This document shows positions 1 through 6,725 of a DNA stretch of 9,592 nucleotides, in pieces. The stretch's first letter is position 1. Each line of letters begins with the position of its first letter. Under the pieces are notes generated by a model. It searched no databases. It worked only from the letters and a program-made list of their open reading frames with translations, and had not been told where the DNA came from. Origin of the DNA: an uncultured Desulfobacterales bacterium (GTDB taxonomy: Bacteria > Desulfobacterota > Desulfobacteria > Desulfobacterales > JAFDCJ01); assembly GCA_945787595.1 (NCBI GenBank), contig CALZJV010000405.1, positions 1 to 9,592 of the forward strand. The letters run 5' to 3'. The position numbers and the translations under genes were made by a program.

Positions 1-147
1 GCCTTTAATTCAACCCTGATCGCCCTGTTAATCAGTATTGTGCTGATGTTTCTTTTGCATCAATTGCAATCGCTTCAGGAACACTATGTCATGGACACCG
101 AAGCGTATTGCGAGGAGAAATTGACAAGACATCTGCATACACAGTGA
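1..147 (+). CDS. C-terminal end of a MotA/TolQ/ExbB-type proton channel subunit (5' part outside the window)
   Basis: The first 48 codons of the window are open and end in TGA at 145-147. The peptide begins with a hydrophobic helix (AFNSTLIALLISIVLMFLLH) that carries a small-residue/Thr start, followed by an amphipathic charged tail ending in CEEKLTRHLHTQ. This helix-then-charged-tail pattern matches the last pore-lining helix and cytoplasmic C-terminus of MotA/TolQ/ExbB proteins, which form the pentameric proton channel of ion-driven motors in the inner membrane. The context agrees: the genes downstream on the same strand encode VWA proteins with an ExbD/TolR-like N-terminal helix, the usual partner of such a channel. 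Only the tail is visible, so the family call rests on about 48 residues plus context. Any other polytopic membrane protein with a similar end remains possible. Confidence 0.55.
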   Translation, partial: AFNSTLIALLISIVLMFLLHQLQSLQEHYVMDTEAYCEEKLTRHLHTQ

Positions 148-506
148 ATGACTAGGCCCTAATTTTTTATTTTTGTTCATATTGTGGCAATAAATTGTAT
201 TGAGATAATTATGCTATTTTTAAATGATTGAAGATTGAAGGTACGCCTCCGGCGGATCAATTATAAACTAAACATCAACAGACACCTGGCGGCCAGTTGC
301 CGGGTATTATCTAGTATTAAAAGAAATTGTATTGTAACTAGCTGGGGGGAGCTATCGACTAAAAGAAATTAAATTGACGGAGCGAAGCCTCCGGCTCGTA
401 GGGGTTGCAGCGCCTACGCCTCGGAGAGCGACATCCACAAATATTCAATTTTCAATATTCAATCTTCAATTCCGGCGGGTCCGGTTTAGGATTTGGGAAT
501 ACGGAT
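148..506. other. Intergenic region with repeats and small hairpins, no gene
   Basis: No convincing coding frame is seen here. It holds two copies of GATTGAA in tandem (226-239), the inverse of the heptad array at 440-474: ATTGAAGATTGAA at 227-239 is perfectly complementary to 458-470. A 17-bp near-direct repeat occurs at 318-334 and 360-376 (TAAAAGAAATTGTATTG versus TAAAAGAAATTAAATTG). Two short hairpins are visible, TAGCT/AGCTA around a run of six G (339-354) and CGTAGG/CCTACG around a 10-nt loop (397-418). No clear terminator follows the upstream gene, and I could not identify a convincing sigma-70 promoter for the downstream gene. Confidence 0.6.
440..474. repeat. Heptanucleotide tandem array, about five AAT(A/T/C)TTC units
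   Basis: Five consecutive 7-bp units can be read: AATATTC, AATTTTC, AATATTC, AATCTTC, AATTCCG. The array ends about 30 bp before the start codon at 507. It is one of several arrays with a 7-bp period in this window. Confidence 0.75.
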
Positions 507-1899
507 ATGACTCTTCTTGGCCTTGAAATTAGTGATGCCGGTATTATGGCAGCCGCCGGCACACCTGCCAAGCTGCTTGAGCTTGACGGACAAGCCACCA
601 CAAGCCCCGGCTTTGCGCTACTGCAAAAGGATGGTTTGCTGGTCGGAAAAGAAGCCGAGAGCAAGGCACATCTGTTTCCGCGTCAAATCCTGACTCGTTT
701 CTGGGACCAGCTGGATACCGAACCCCTGGATCAGCCCGGTAAATATGCTCCCCAAAACCATGCCGAAATCGGTTTCCATCATCTGTCCCGCATCTGGCAA
801 GTTATTCAAAAACACGGGGATGAAATTGTCCTGGTGATTCCTGATTTCTATAACCGGCAGCAGCTAGGGCTTATCCTGGGTATCGCCCAGGAATTGTCCA
901 TGGACGTTAAAGGCTTCGTTCCCATGGCACTGGCGGCATCATCGGTTGCCTGTCCGGGTAAAACGCTAATTCATCTGGATGTTCACCTTCACCGCATCGA
1001 AGTCATTTATCTTAAGCAAGATGATCATCTCACCATAGAAGATTCGGTAACGACCACCGGCAAAGGTCTGATCGATCTTTACCGGGCGTGGGTGGAAACG
1101 ATTGCACAGGAATTTGTTCGCAGCACCCGTTTTGACCCTTTCCACCAAGCCGCCTCGGAACAGGAGCTGTATGATCGTCTGCCCGCAGTACTATCACATT
1201 TGCAGCACAATTCATCCATCATCCTATAGCATTACACTCAAGCGCGATCATTTCAGCCGCAAGGCGGAATCAATGTACCGAGAAGTTTGCCGCTTGGTTG
1301 AAATGATGCGGAACAAACATGGTAAAGATGAATCGGCGGTAGCCTTACAATTATCACACCGTCTCAGCCGGCTTCCCGGGTGCAGAGAATTGTTGTCTAC
1401 CATAAAGGATACTCAAATCATCGACCTCGACCAGGGTGCTGGAGCCCAGGGCGTTCTTAAAATCTGGCAGCAGTTATCAGATCAGCGCAACCCTGAAGGG
1501 ATATCATTTTTCACCAGCCGTCCTTGGCACCTTTCCGACCTGGAATACGGTATTGTACCGTTGGCCGAAAAGGCCGCCGAGACATTGCCGACGCATCTGC
1601 TCTATCGCAGCTTAGCTTATCCCATCACTGAAAAACCACTTACCATTGGCAGGGAAATCGACGCTGATAAAACCGGTGTGGAGGTTTATGGCAGCACTAC
1701 CGAGCTCGCCGTCCGGTACTGCACAATCGAGCTCCGCGGCCGGGAAGTTGTGCTCGATGATTACAGCAGCGACGGAATCTTTGTCAATGAAGCCCGGGTA
1801 AACGGGAGCATGGTTTTGAAACTTGGCCACATTATTCGGTTGGGAACAAACGTTGGACAACTCCAACTGATTGCCTGTCTGAATCACAATGAAACGTAA
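507..1899 (+). pseudogene. Actin/Hsp70-like (ASKHA-type) N-terminus fused to an FHA-like domain; interrupted by a +1 frameshift near 1200-1215
   Basis: The ATG at 507 follows GGGA at 494-497 and starts MTLLGLEISDAG. The N-terminal ~240 residues resemble a degenerate actin/Hsp70 ATPase fold: a first strand with Asp (LEISDAG), a hairpin PGFALLQKDGLLVGKEAE, and a second strand-Asp segment HLDVHLHRIEVI. The classical DxG phosphate motifs are missing, so ATP binding is doubtful. This frame stops at 1227-1229, while the protein plainly continues in the next frame (SITLKRDHFSRKAESMYREV) to 1899. The switch lies within a repetitive TCATCCATCATCC stretch and equals one extra or two missing bases. Corrected length is about 463 residues. 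The last ~85 residues are FHA-like: TIGRE (Ile-Gly-Arg at 1645-1653), then CTIELRG, LDDYSSDGIFVNEARV and LGHIIRLG. Arg of IGR is kept, but the usual Ser and His of the phosphothreonine pocket appear as Ala and Tyr, and SSNG is SSDG. Its 3' end overlaps the next gene by 11 bp, suggesting translational coupling. Confidence 0.6.
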
Positions 1900-2915
1900 A
1901 CGCTTAAATGTCTTCAGTTTGTCCTTTCTAGACATTATTACCTGCGGTCTTGGAGCGATCATTTTGTTGTTTGTTCTGGTCAACGCCAAAGGTGCCGCCC
2001 GACGCGAGACGGTTACGGCTGACCTTCGCGCTGAAGTAAACCGCATTGAAAACCAGGTGCTCGAAAGCAAAAAACAATTAATCCTGGCCCGTAATATACT
2101 GAGATAAAAAGATCGAGTTGGCCGACAGCGACAAAGACACCCTCGCTTCCAAATCCCACGTCAACAAATTAAAAGCCGATCTGAAATCCTTGGAAGAAGA
2201 TGTGAAACGACTGCGGGCCGGGGCCAGGGCCCGGGCTGAACTCGGGACAAAATTGCGGCCATTCCCCGGACAGGGCGATCGCCAGTATCTCACTGATCTG
2301 AAAATGGGCGGCAGACGAATTTTTATACTGGTGGATTCCTCAGCCAGCATGCTGGATGAAACCGTTGTCGGAGTCCTTCGCCGACGCAACCTGGCGGATA
2401 GCGAAAAACTCAAATCACCCAAATGGCGCCAGGCCGTGGCGACTATCGACTGGTTGACCACCCAACTGCCCCCCACGAGCCAGTTTCAGGTCTATACGTT
2501 TAATGAAACCGCCGGCCCCTTGATCGCCGGAACGAACGGAACCTGGCTGAAGGCCGGCGAGATCGAAAAACTCAATCAAATCGTAGCCGGCATGCGCAGA
2601 CTGGTTCCCCAAAAAGGCACCAGTCTGCTGAATGCCTTTGATAAAATCGCTGAAATGAAACCGTCACCCGATAATATTTTCCTGTTGTCGGACAGCCTGC
2701 CGACGATGGGTGCTAAAAAACCTTGGGGCAAAAGAGTTTCCGGCAAAAAGCGTCTGAGTCTGTTCAATGCGGCAATTGACCGGCTGCCGGCCCGAATCCC
2801 GGTTAATATTATTCTGTATCCCATGGAAGGGGACCCTTTCGCAGCCAGTGCATTCTGGAAGCTGGCCAAGGATACCAGAGGGTCATTTTTCTGCCCCTCG
2901 AAGGATTGGCCATGA
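1889..2915 (+). pseudogene. Membrane-anchored VWA-domain protein with ExbD/TolR-like N-terminal helix; frameshifted near 2095-2107
   Basis: Translation from ATG at 1889 gives a basic start (MKRKRLNVF), then SLSFLDIITCGLGAIILLFV, a single transmembrane helix with Asp at residue 15, then a charged predicted coiled coil. That frame ends at 2107. The same coiled coil continues one base over (DKKIELADSDKDTLASK) and runs to the stop at 2913-2915, so one extra or two missing bases next to the A5 run at 2106-2110 split the gene. Corrected length is about 341 residues. The C-terminal half is a VWA domain with a full metal (MIDAS) site: DSSAS (Asp codon 2334), Thr of KGTSLLNAF (2619) and Asp of LLSDSLP (2691). 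By family analogy the domain would face the periplasm and bind a protein partner through a divalent metal. The helix mimics ExbD/TolR/MotB, partners of the MotA/TolQ/ExbB channel encoded upstream. A separately translated C-terminal half from TTG at 2118 is conceivable but would lack the anchor. Confidence 0.7.
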
Positions 2916-2919
2916 AAGA

Positions 2920-2943
2920 GGGCACAGGGCATAGGGCAAAGGG
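2920..2943. repeat. Heptanucleotide tandem array, GGGCACA/GGGCATA/GGGCAAA
   Basis: Three 7-bp units differing only at the sixth base, plus a partial fourth (GGGA), begin five bases after the stop of the first VWA gene. Confidence 0.75.
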
Positions 2944-3127
2944 ATCGTTAGCGGTTGATTTAGTTGAAAAGTTGATTGGTTGACACAATTATCTCAATAT
3001 ATATAGTCAACTCAATGAATTCAGACCTGGTTGAATTGTTTACTGGTTGAATGGTTGATTAGATAAATTATAATCATAATTTCAGAATGTTAAGTTTGTT
3101 GAAACATGAAGTACCCAATTATTTTGC

Positions 3128-3150
3128 AAATATGGAATAAATCCATATTT
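3128..3150. repeat. Perfect 9-bp AT-rich hairpin
   Basis: AAATATGGA (3128-3136) is fully complementary to TCCATATTT (3142-3150) across the loop ATAAA. It is not followed by a T run, so it does not look like an intrinsic terminator. It sits in the centre of the larger inverted-repeat zone between the VWA genes. Confidence 0.5.
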
Positions 3151-3160
3151 ACAACCACTT

Positions 3161-3187
3161 AACCAATCAACTAATCAACCAATCAAC
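3161..3187. repeat. Octanucleotide tandem array AACCAATC/AACTAATC/AACCAATC
   Basis: Three 8-bp units and a partial AAC follow each other directly. The complement (GTTGATTG GTTGATTA) resembles the GGTTGATT-rich segments at about 2953-2982 and 3050-3061, so this array forms the right arm of a loose inverted repeat. Confidence 0.7.
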
Positions 3188-3215
3188 GATATCTGAAATT
3201 ATGAACTTAATGCAT

Positions 3216-3240
3216 CTTGAACCTTGAACCCTGAACCTGA
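3216..3240. repeat. Heptanucleotide tandem array CTTGAAC/CTTGAAC/CCTGAAC
   Basis: Three 7-bp units plus CTGA end seven bases before the ATG of the second VWA gene. They occupy the place where a Shine-Dalgarno sequence would be expected. Confidence 0.7.
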
Positions 3241-3246
3241 GTTATC

Positions 3247-4141
3247 ATGAGAACCCGCCGACGAGACATCGAAATATTCAGTCTATCTTTCCTTGACGTG
3301 ATCTGCTGCGGCTTTGGCGCCATCATTCTTCTGTTTGTGTTATCCAAGTTCGCTGAGCCTGTCATCATAGAAGAGTTGAGCGAGGATCTACAGTCAGTGA
3401 TCGTTCGGCTGGAAGAAGAGTTGTTTGAGATTCGCGGTGAAACAGCAGTACTCAATCGCGAGTTACAGGGAAAAAAAGAACAGCTGTCGGAAGAGAAGAA
3501 GAATCTCGCCCGGCTGCAGGGCGACCTGTCAAGTATTAAAGGAGAATTTAAAGCATCCAATCAACACGCCCGGGTGCAAAATATCATTGAAGATAAGCTT
3601 GCCAGAGCACTTCAGCAGCTCACCGCTGAAATGAAACGGCTGTTGAAAAATCAACCCCGCGAAGTTGACCGTTCCGTCGGAGGCATTCCGGTGGACAGTG
3701 AATACATCATCTTTATCATTGACACCTCCGGCAGCATGCAGCGCAACGCCTGGAATCTGGTGCAGAAAAAGCTTGCCGAGACCTTAAAGGTCTATCCGAA
3801 AGTAAAAGGTATCCAGATCATGAACGACATGGGCAACTACATGTTTTCCCAGTATCGGGGAGAATGGATACCCGACACACCTGCCCGCCGTCGGGCAATT
3901 ATTTCCAATCTAAGAGTTCAGCGGCAACGCGATTCAACCTGTCATCGATGAAGTCGATCGGATCAACCGGGCCACAAAAGATGGAACGCGTCGGGTCCGG
4001 ATCCATGCCGTGGGCTTCCCCGTGATGTTAAGAGATCGGGTCGGGCGCGGAAATACCGGTGAGCGGTTTGCCACCCTCATGCGGATTCTGAGTCAGAAAA
4101 ACGGCGGCACCTTCGTGGGACTGAATAGTACAAGACCGTAA
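3247..4141 (+). pseudogene. Second membrane-anchored VWA-domain protein; frame break and apparent internal deletion near 3925-3945
   Basis: The ATG at 3247 gives MRTRRRDIEIF, then SLSFLDVICCGFGAIILLFV, a single helix with Asp at residue 17 that is nearly identical to the helix of the upstream VWA protein. A long Glu/Lys/Leu-rich segment (about residues 40-135) looks like a coiled coil. The VWA domain begins YIIFIIDTSGSM, giving the DTSGS metal motif at 3721-3735. The frame runs into a stop at 3949-3951 just after SNLRV, yet family-like sequence resumes one frame over: PVIDEVDRINRATKDG, RVRIHAVGFP, RFATLMRILSQKNGGTFVG, ending in TAA at 4139-4141. Compared with the sister protein, the stretch that would carry the Thr and second Asp of the metal site is missing, so this is more than a one-base slip. 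A deletion of roughly 35-50 codons, not a multiple of three, fits best. The product is probably non-functional as a metal-binding VWA protein. Confidence 0.7.
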
Positions 4142-4280
4142 AATGAAAGAAAAGATGAGAAAAAGAATTTCTTCCCGCTGAATATTCTGTTCCTTGGTAT
4201 CTGCAAGCTTTCGGGTTGCCATGGCTTAACCCCTGAAAAATGACTTTAATTGTTAGAGCCTTTATTGGGATTTCTTTGCA

Positions 4281-4727
4281 TTATGGAATGTTCCGCCTAT
4301 TATGAGTGTCCTTCATTTTGCAATTGTGTTTTTCAGGTTTCTGCCATAATGTTTAAACACAGTGGGGGTAGCCTTTTTTCGAAAATTTTTGGTGTTGTTA
4401 AAAATTTTATAAAAGTGTCCATTGAGATCACAATACTACTCGGCTCTTTTGCGGGAAGGAACGAGATTGTAAAAACGCCTGGTGTGAAAACTTGATGGAT
4501 TCGTAAAAAGTCGGAATTTCGACTTTTGTTCATTGTAACACATTGAATTTACAAGCCCTGAAATTTTATTTTTGTGATTTTTGTGCCTTTTTGCGGCCAT
4601 ATCAAACTTGAAAAATACAAAAAATATGAAAATCCTGTCGGTCTCAGACGTGGTAAAGCCGGGACTTTTGCAGCATTCCAATTCCGACGCTTTTGCGGAT
4701 GTCGACCTTCCGCCGGCATACCGTATG
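4281..4727 (+). repeat. Left copy of a long direct repeat (upstream region and first codons of the metallophosphoesterase gene)
   Basis: 4281-4366 matches 6901-6986 at 80 of 86 positions, and 4557-4708 matches 7008-7159 at 145 of 152 positions without a gap (counted by eye). Between the two blocks the left copy has about 166 extra bases (roughly 4391-4556) absent from the right copy. After 4708 the match resumes to about 4727 once 21 bases present in the right copy are skipped. The two copies flank the abiE toxin-antitoxin pair. Confidence 0.85.
4506..4527. repeat. Perfect 8-bp hairpin AAAAGTCG/CGACTTTT
   Basis: The arms at 4506-4513 and 4520-4527 flank the loop GAATTT. The hairpin lies inside the ~166-bp segment present only in the left copy of the long direct repeat, so it may mark a separate small insertion. 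Its A-rich and T-rich arm ends would also suit a weak bidirectional terminator. Confidence 0.5.
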
Positions 4728-4853
4728 CAATGGCCATGCTCACTACCAGCAGATCCGAGCCTGAAAACTTACAACACTCCTCTCGCCATCTTACCTCCTC
4801 GAATGCCCAATAACAAACAAATCTCCCGGCCGTCACTGCCGTCGGCTGATTAA
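4626..4853 (+). pseudogene. 5' fragment of a metallophosphoesterase gene, partial duplicate of the gene at 7077
   Basis: ATG at 4626 gives MKILSVSDVVKPGLLQHSNS, almost the same as the start of the intact gene at 7077, with identical sequence immediately upstream. The copy departs after ADVDL: seven codons of the intact gene (containing the Cys-Gly-Asp metal-binding segment) are missing between two CGACCT repeats, leaving the frame open. Similarity ends about six codons later at AYR. The frame then runs through unrelated, Pro-rich sequence to the TGA at 4851-4853. It lacks every catalytic motif beyond the first Asp, so it is a remnant, although the upstream region and start codon are kept and a 75-residue peptide could still be made. 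Confidence 0.7.
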
Positions 4854-4860
4854 CCGGTTT

Positions 4861-5778
4861 TTATTTTGCTAAGATTTTTTCTAGTTTGGTCGCAGCCTGC
4901 CGCCGTTTGGACGGGTTCATGCGCGCCAGGTTGAGCATCTTCCATTGGATGGCGGGCAGCCGCTCCACCTCCGGCAACGAAAAATTCCGCCAATCCTGCG
5001 TTCCCTGCTTGAGCGCCAGCAAAAAATGCCGGTCCTCATCGGTAATGGCGTTATGGATCTCGCGGACCAGTTGTTTCGGTGTTTCCTGCAACCGCTCAAG
5101 GCCCACCGGCTCATGGATCATGCCCTCGAATTCCGCCCGATATAAAGGCTCGATATCTTGGGCCTGGGGCGCCAGCAGTTCGGCTATGGGCCGATTGTGG
5201 CCCATCAGGTAGACCAGAAATGCGTTCTTCAGCCTTTCATAGATGCCCTCATGCTGCAACAGCCAATACACATCATACAGATCCCGCGGATGCTGGCGGT
5301 CCAGAGCTGCGCAGATCTTGCCGGCATAAAGGTCTTCAAAACTAAGCAGCGCCATGCGGGCAAACCCAAAGATTTTTATTGCCCTCGCGGATAGTTGGCG
5401 CACCTCGGCCGGGTAGACGCTGCCCCGCTGTACCGGCGTTACCTCGATCTTGACTTTGGTGTCACCCTGCCATACCAGCAATTTGAAACGCTTGCCCGTG
5501 CCCTGCAACACTGACGCCTTTACCCCGGCACGTGGAATGTGACGCACGATATCAGCAGTGATCGCCTCAAGGGCTGTATCGATGGCGGCCAGGCTGGCAT
5601 CGCGATCTTCCACTGGCAGGTAGACCAGGTCGATATCCACTGACAGGCGCGGCATATCGCGTAAGAACAGATTGATGGCCGTGCCACCTTTCAAGGCAAA
5701 GCACGCTTGCTTGGCCACACTGGGCAACAGGGCCACCAGCAGGCGCACCTGCTCAGTAAAGGGATTGTTCGCTTCCAT
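4861..5778 (-). CDS. abiEii: AbiEii-type nucleotidyltransferase toxin (type IV toxin-antitoxin)
   Basis: This 305-residue protein has the four hallmark motifs of AbiEii/MenT-like nucleotidyltransferases. They are GGTAINLF (residues 31-38, the GG[T/S] motif), SVDIDL with the metal-binding Asp48 and Asp50, KIEVTP (Glu112), and AGKICAALDRQHPRDLYDV with Lys154, Arg161, Arg165-Asp166 and Asp169. Characterised family members transfer nucleotides onto RNA acceptors and arrest growth, several acting on tRNA 3' ends. Which RNA this one uses cannot be read from the sequence. The start at 5778 is supported by AGGGAG (5786-5791 on the plus strand as CTCCCT) seven bases upstream. It overlaps the antitoxin gene by 26 bp, implying one transcript and coupled translation. 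The gene looks intact. The 3' side abuts the duplicated phosphoesterase fragment, and no clear terminator is visible. Confidence 0.9.
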   Translation of the reverse strand: MEANNPFTEQVRLLVALLPSVAKQACFALKGGTAINLFLRDMPRLSVDIDLVYLPVEDRDASLAAIDTALEAITADIVRHIPRAGVKASVLQGTGKRFKLLVWQGDTKVKIEVTPVQRGSVYPAEVRQLSARAIKIFGFARMALLSFEDLYAGKICAALDRQHPRDLYDVYWLLQHEGIYERLKNAFLVYLMGHNRPIAELLAPQAQDIEPLYRAEFEGMIHEPVGLERLQETPKQLVREIHNAITDEDRHFLLALKQGTQDWRNFSLPEVERLPAIQWKMLNLARMNPSKRRQAATKLEKILAK

Positions 5779-6535
5779 CGGCCATCTCCCTGGGAACGGT
5801 TATTTGATAGGTCGCATCATAAGCGCCGCCCTTAATCAGCATGCGCTTGCCCCGGCCTAAATCGATGTCATTGGTTTCGAGCACCTGGCGCCAGTCATGC
5901 CCGTGGCGATCACTGAACCACAAAAAAAGGCGTTTGGCTTTCACCTGGGTGCAGGCCCGCAGCAAGGCGCGGAGCAGTTCCGGCCGCAGATTGACCGCCG
6001 CCTCGAATAGCTTGTTAACCACGGAAAAATCCGCTGCTTCCCGCACCCCGGCCAGCAACTCCAGCAAGGCCAGTTCCGGCGTACTATGGGGGATGGGCCA
6101 ATCCCAGGCCCCAAAGGGTTTAGGTTCCACCGCCATCTCGGGCAGCGCGTCAAAGATTCGTCGGTTGTAGATTCCAAACCTGAATGGAGCGGGGAAATTG
6201 ATCACCCAAGCCGGCACATTGGCTGCGCCGTAAAGGCCGATCCGCCTGACACCGCCAGCCGGCAGATAGTGGGCCAGACCTTGTAACTCCAGGGCGCTGC
6301 GGCCACCCACGCGCACAGGGCAGCTCATCTCGTTCAGGGAGTAGACCACATGCTCCCACTTGAGCGGCGGTCCTGGCCGCCGGTAAACCCCATGGGCCAC
6401 AGTTTCCAGCTTACCCGCCCGCAAAGCATAGTCCACCCTAGGACGGCTGAATCCGCGCGCCAGCAGCCAGACACGGTTCACCAACTGCCCTTCGGGCAGG
6501 CATTGTTCCAGGGATGGTTCGGGTTTGGGTGTCAT
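5753..6535 (-). CDS. abiEi: AbiEi-type antitoxin and autoregulator (type IV toxin-antitoxin)
   Basis: The 260-residue protein starts with a winged helix-turn-helix-like region (about residues 17-57, ending KLETVAHGVYRRPG). The family signature GGRSALELQGLAHYLP at 77-92 follows, then a longer C-terminal domain. This fits the AbiEi antitoxin family with an N-terminal DNA-binding part. In characterised abiE systems the antitoxin represses its own promoter through inverted repeats and counteracts AbiEii without forming a stable complex with it. The gene lies directly upstream of the AbiEii gene on the minus strand and its TGA (5753-5755) lies inside the toxin gene. The ATG at 6533-6535 has only a weak, distant AAGG upstream. 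A promoter and palindrome lie just before the gene. No lesion is seen, so the pair looks functional. Confidence 0.87.
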   Translation of the reverse strand: MTPKPEPSLEQCLPEGQLVNRVWLLARGFSRPRVDYALRAGKLETVAHGVYRRPGPPLKWEHVVYSLNEMSCPVRVGGRSALELQGLAHYLPAGGVRRIGLYGAANVPAWVINFPAPFRFGIYNRRIFDALPEMAVEPKPFGAWDWPIPHSTPELALLELLAGVREAADFSVVNKLFEAAVNLRPELLRALLRACTQVKAKRLFLWFSDRHGHDWRQVLETNDIDLGRGKRMLIKGGAYDATYQITVPREMADGSEQSLY

Positions 6536-6554
6536 GGTTTATGAAACCTTTTTA

Positions 6555-6591
6555 ATGCATAGTTTATATATGCATCAAAAAGTTTTTGCAA
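6555..6591 (-). promoter_or_regulatory. Predicted abiE promoter with overlapping palindromic operator
   Basis: On the minus strand a -35 like TTGCAA (6586-6591) and a -10 TATAAA (6563-6568) are separated by exactly 17 bases. Start of transcription would fall near 6556, about 20 bases before the AbiEi start codon. ATGCATA (6555-6561) and TATGCAT (6569-6575) form a perfect 7-bp inverted repeat whose 7-base spacer contains the -10 box. A repressor bound there would block the promoter, as expected for AbiEi autoregulation. Binding by AbiEi is inferred, not shown. Confidence 0.55.
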
Positions 6592-6725
6592 ACCAATTGT
6601 TTAAATTTTATCGGATTTGCATAAATAAACGCTGCAAATATTAATTTGTGTAAACCCTGAGCTTACTTTTTGGAAAGTGTAGGTGGTCAAAGCATGAATT
6701 GTGAATTAAAGCTCAAATTTTATAA

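Larger units (their letters stand above)
2916..3246. other. Intergenic region between the two VWA genes, built mostly of short repeats
   Basis: This non-coding gap is unusual for a tight operon. From left to right it holds a GGGCANA heptad array (2920-2943), a zone of GGTTGATT-like repeats (about 2953-3061), a perfect 9-bp hairpin AAATATGGA/TCCATATTT with a 5-nt loop (3128-3150), an octamer array on the opposite sense (3161-3187), and a CTTGAAC heptad array (3216-3240). TCATAATTTCAGA near 3075-3087 recurs inverted near 3191-3203, so the middle of the gap is bounded by nested inverted repeats. No gene is seen, and no strong ribosome binding site precedes the ATG at 3247. Confidence 0.65.

Noticed and set aside
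2118..2915. Independent VWA gene starting at TTG 2118
   Set aside because: The coiled coil reads continuously across the frame change from the upstream membrane anchor, so one frameshifted gene is the simpler explanation.
2920..3240. CRISPR array
   Set aside because: The repeats are 7-8 bp tandem units without spacers of constant length, and no cas genes are present.
4028..4222. Minus-strand frame beginning MATRKLADTKEQNIQREE
   Set aside because: It is antisense to the conserved end of the second VWA gene for more than half its length and has no recognisable family. The first ~27 codons could be a remnant, but nothing confirms it.
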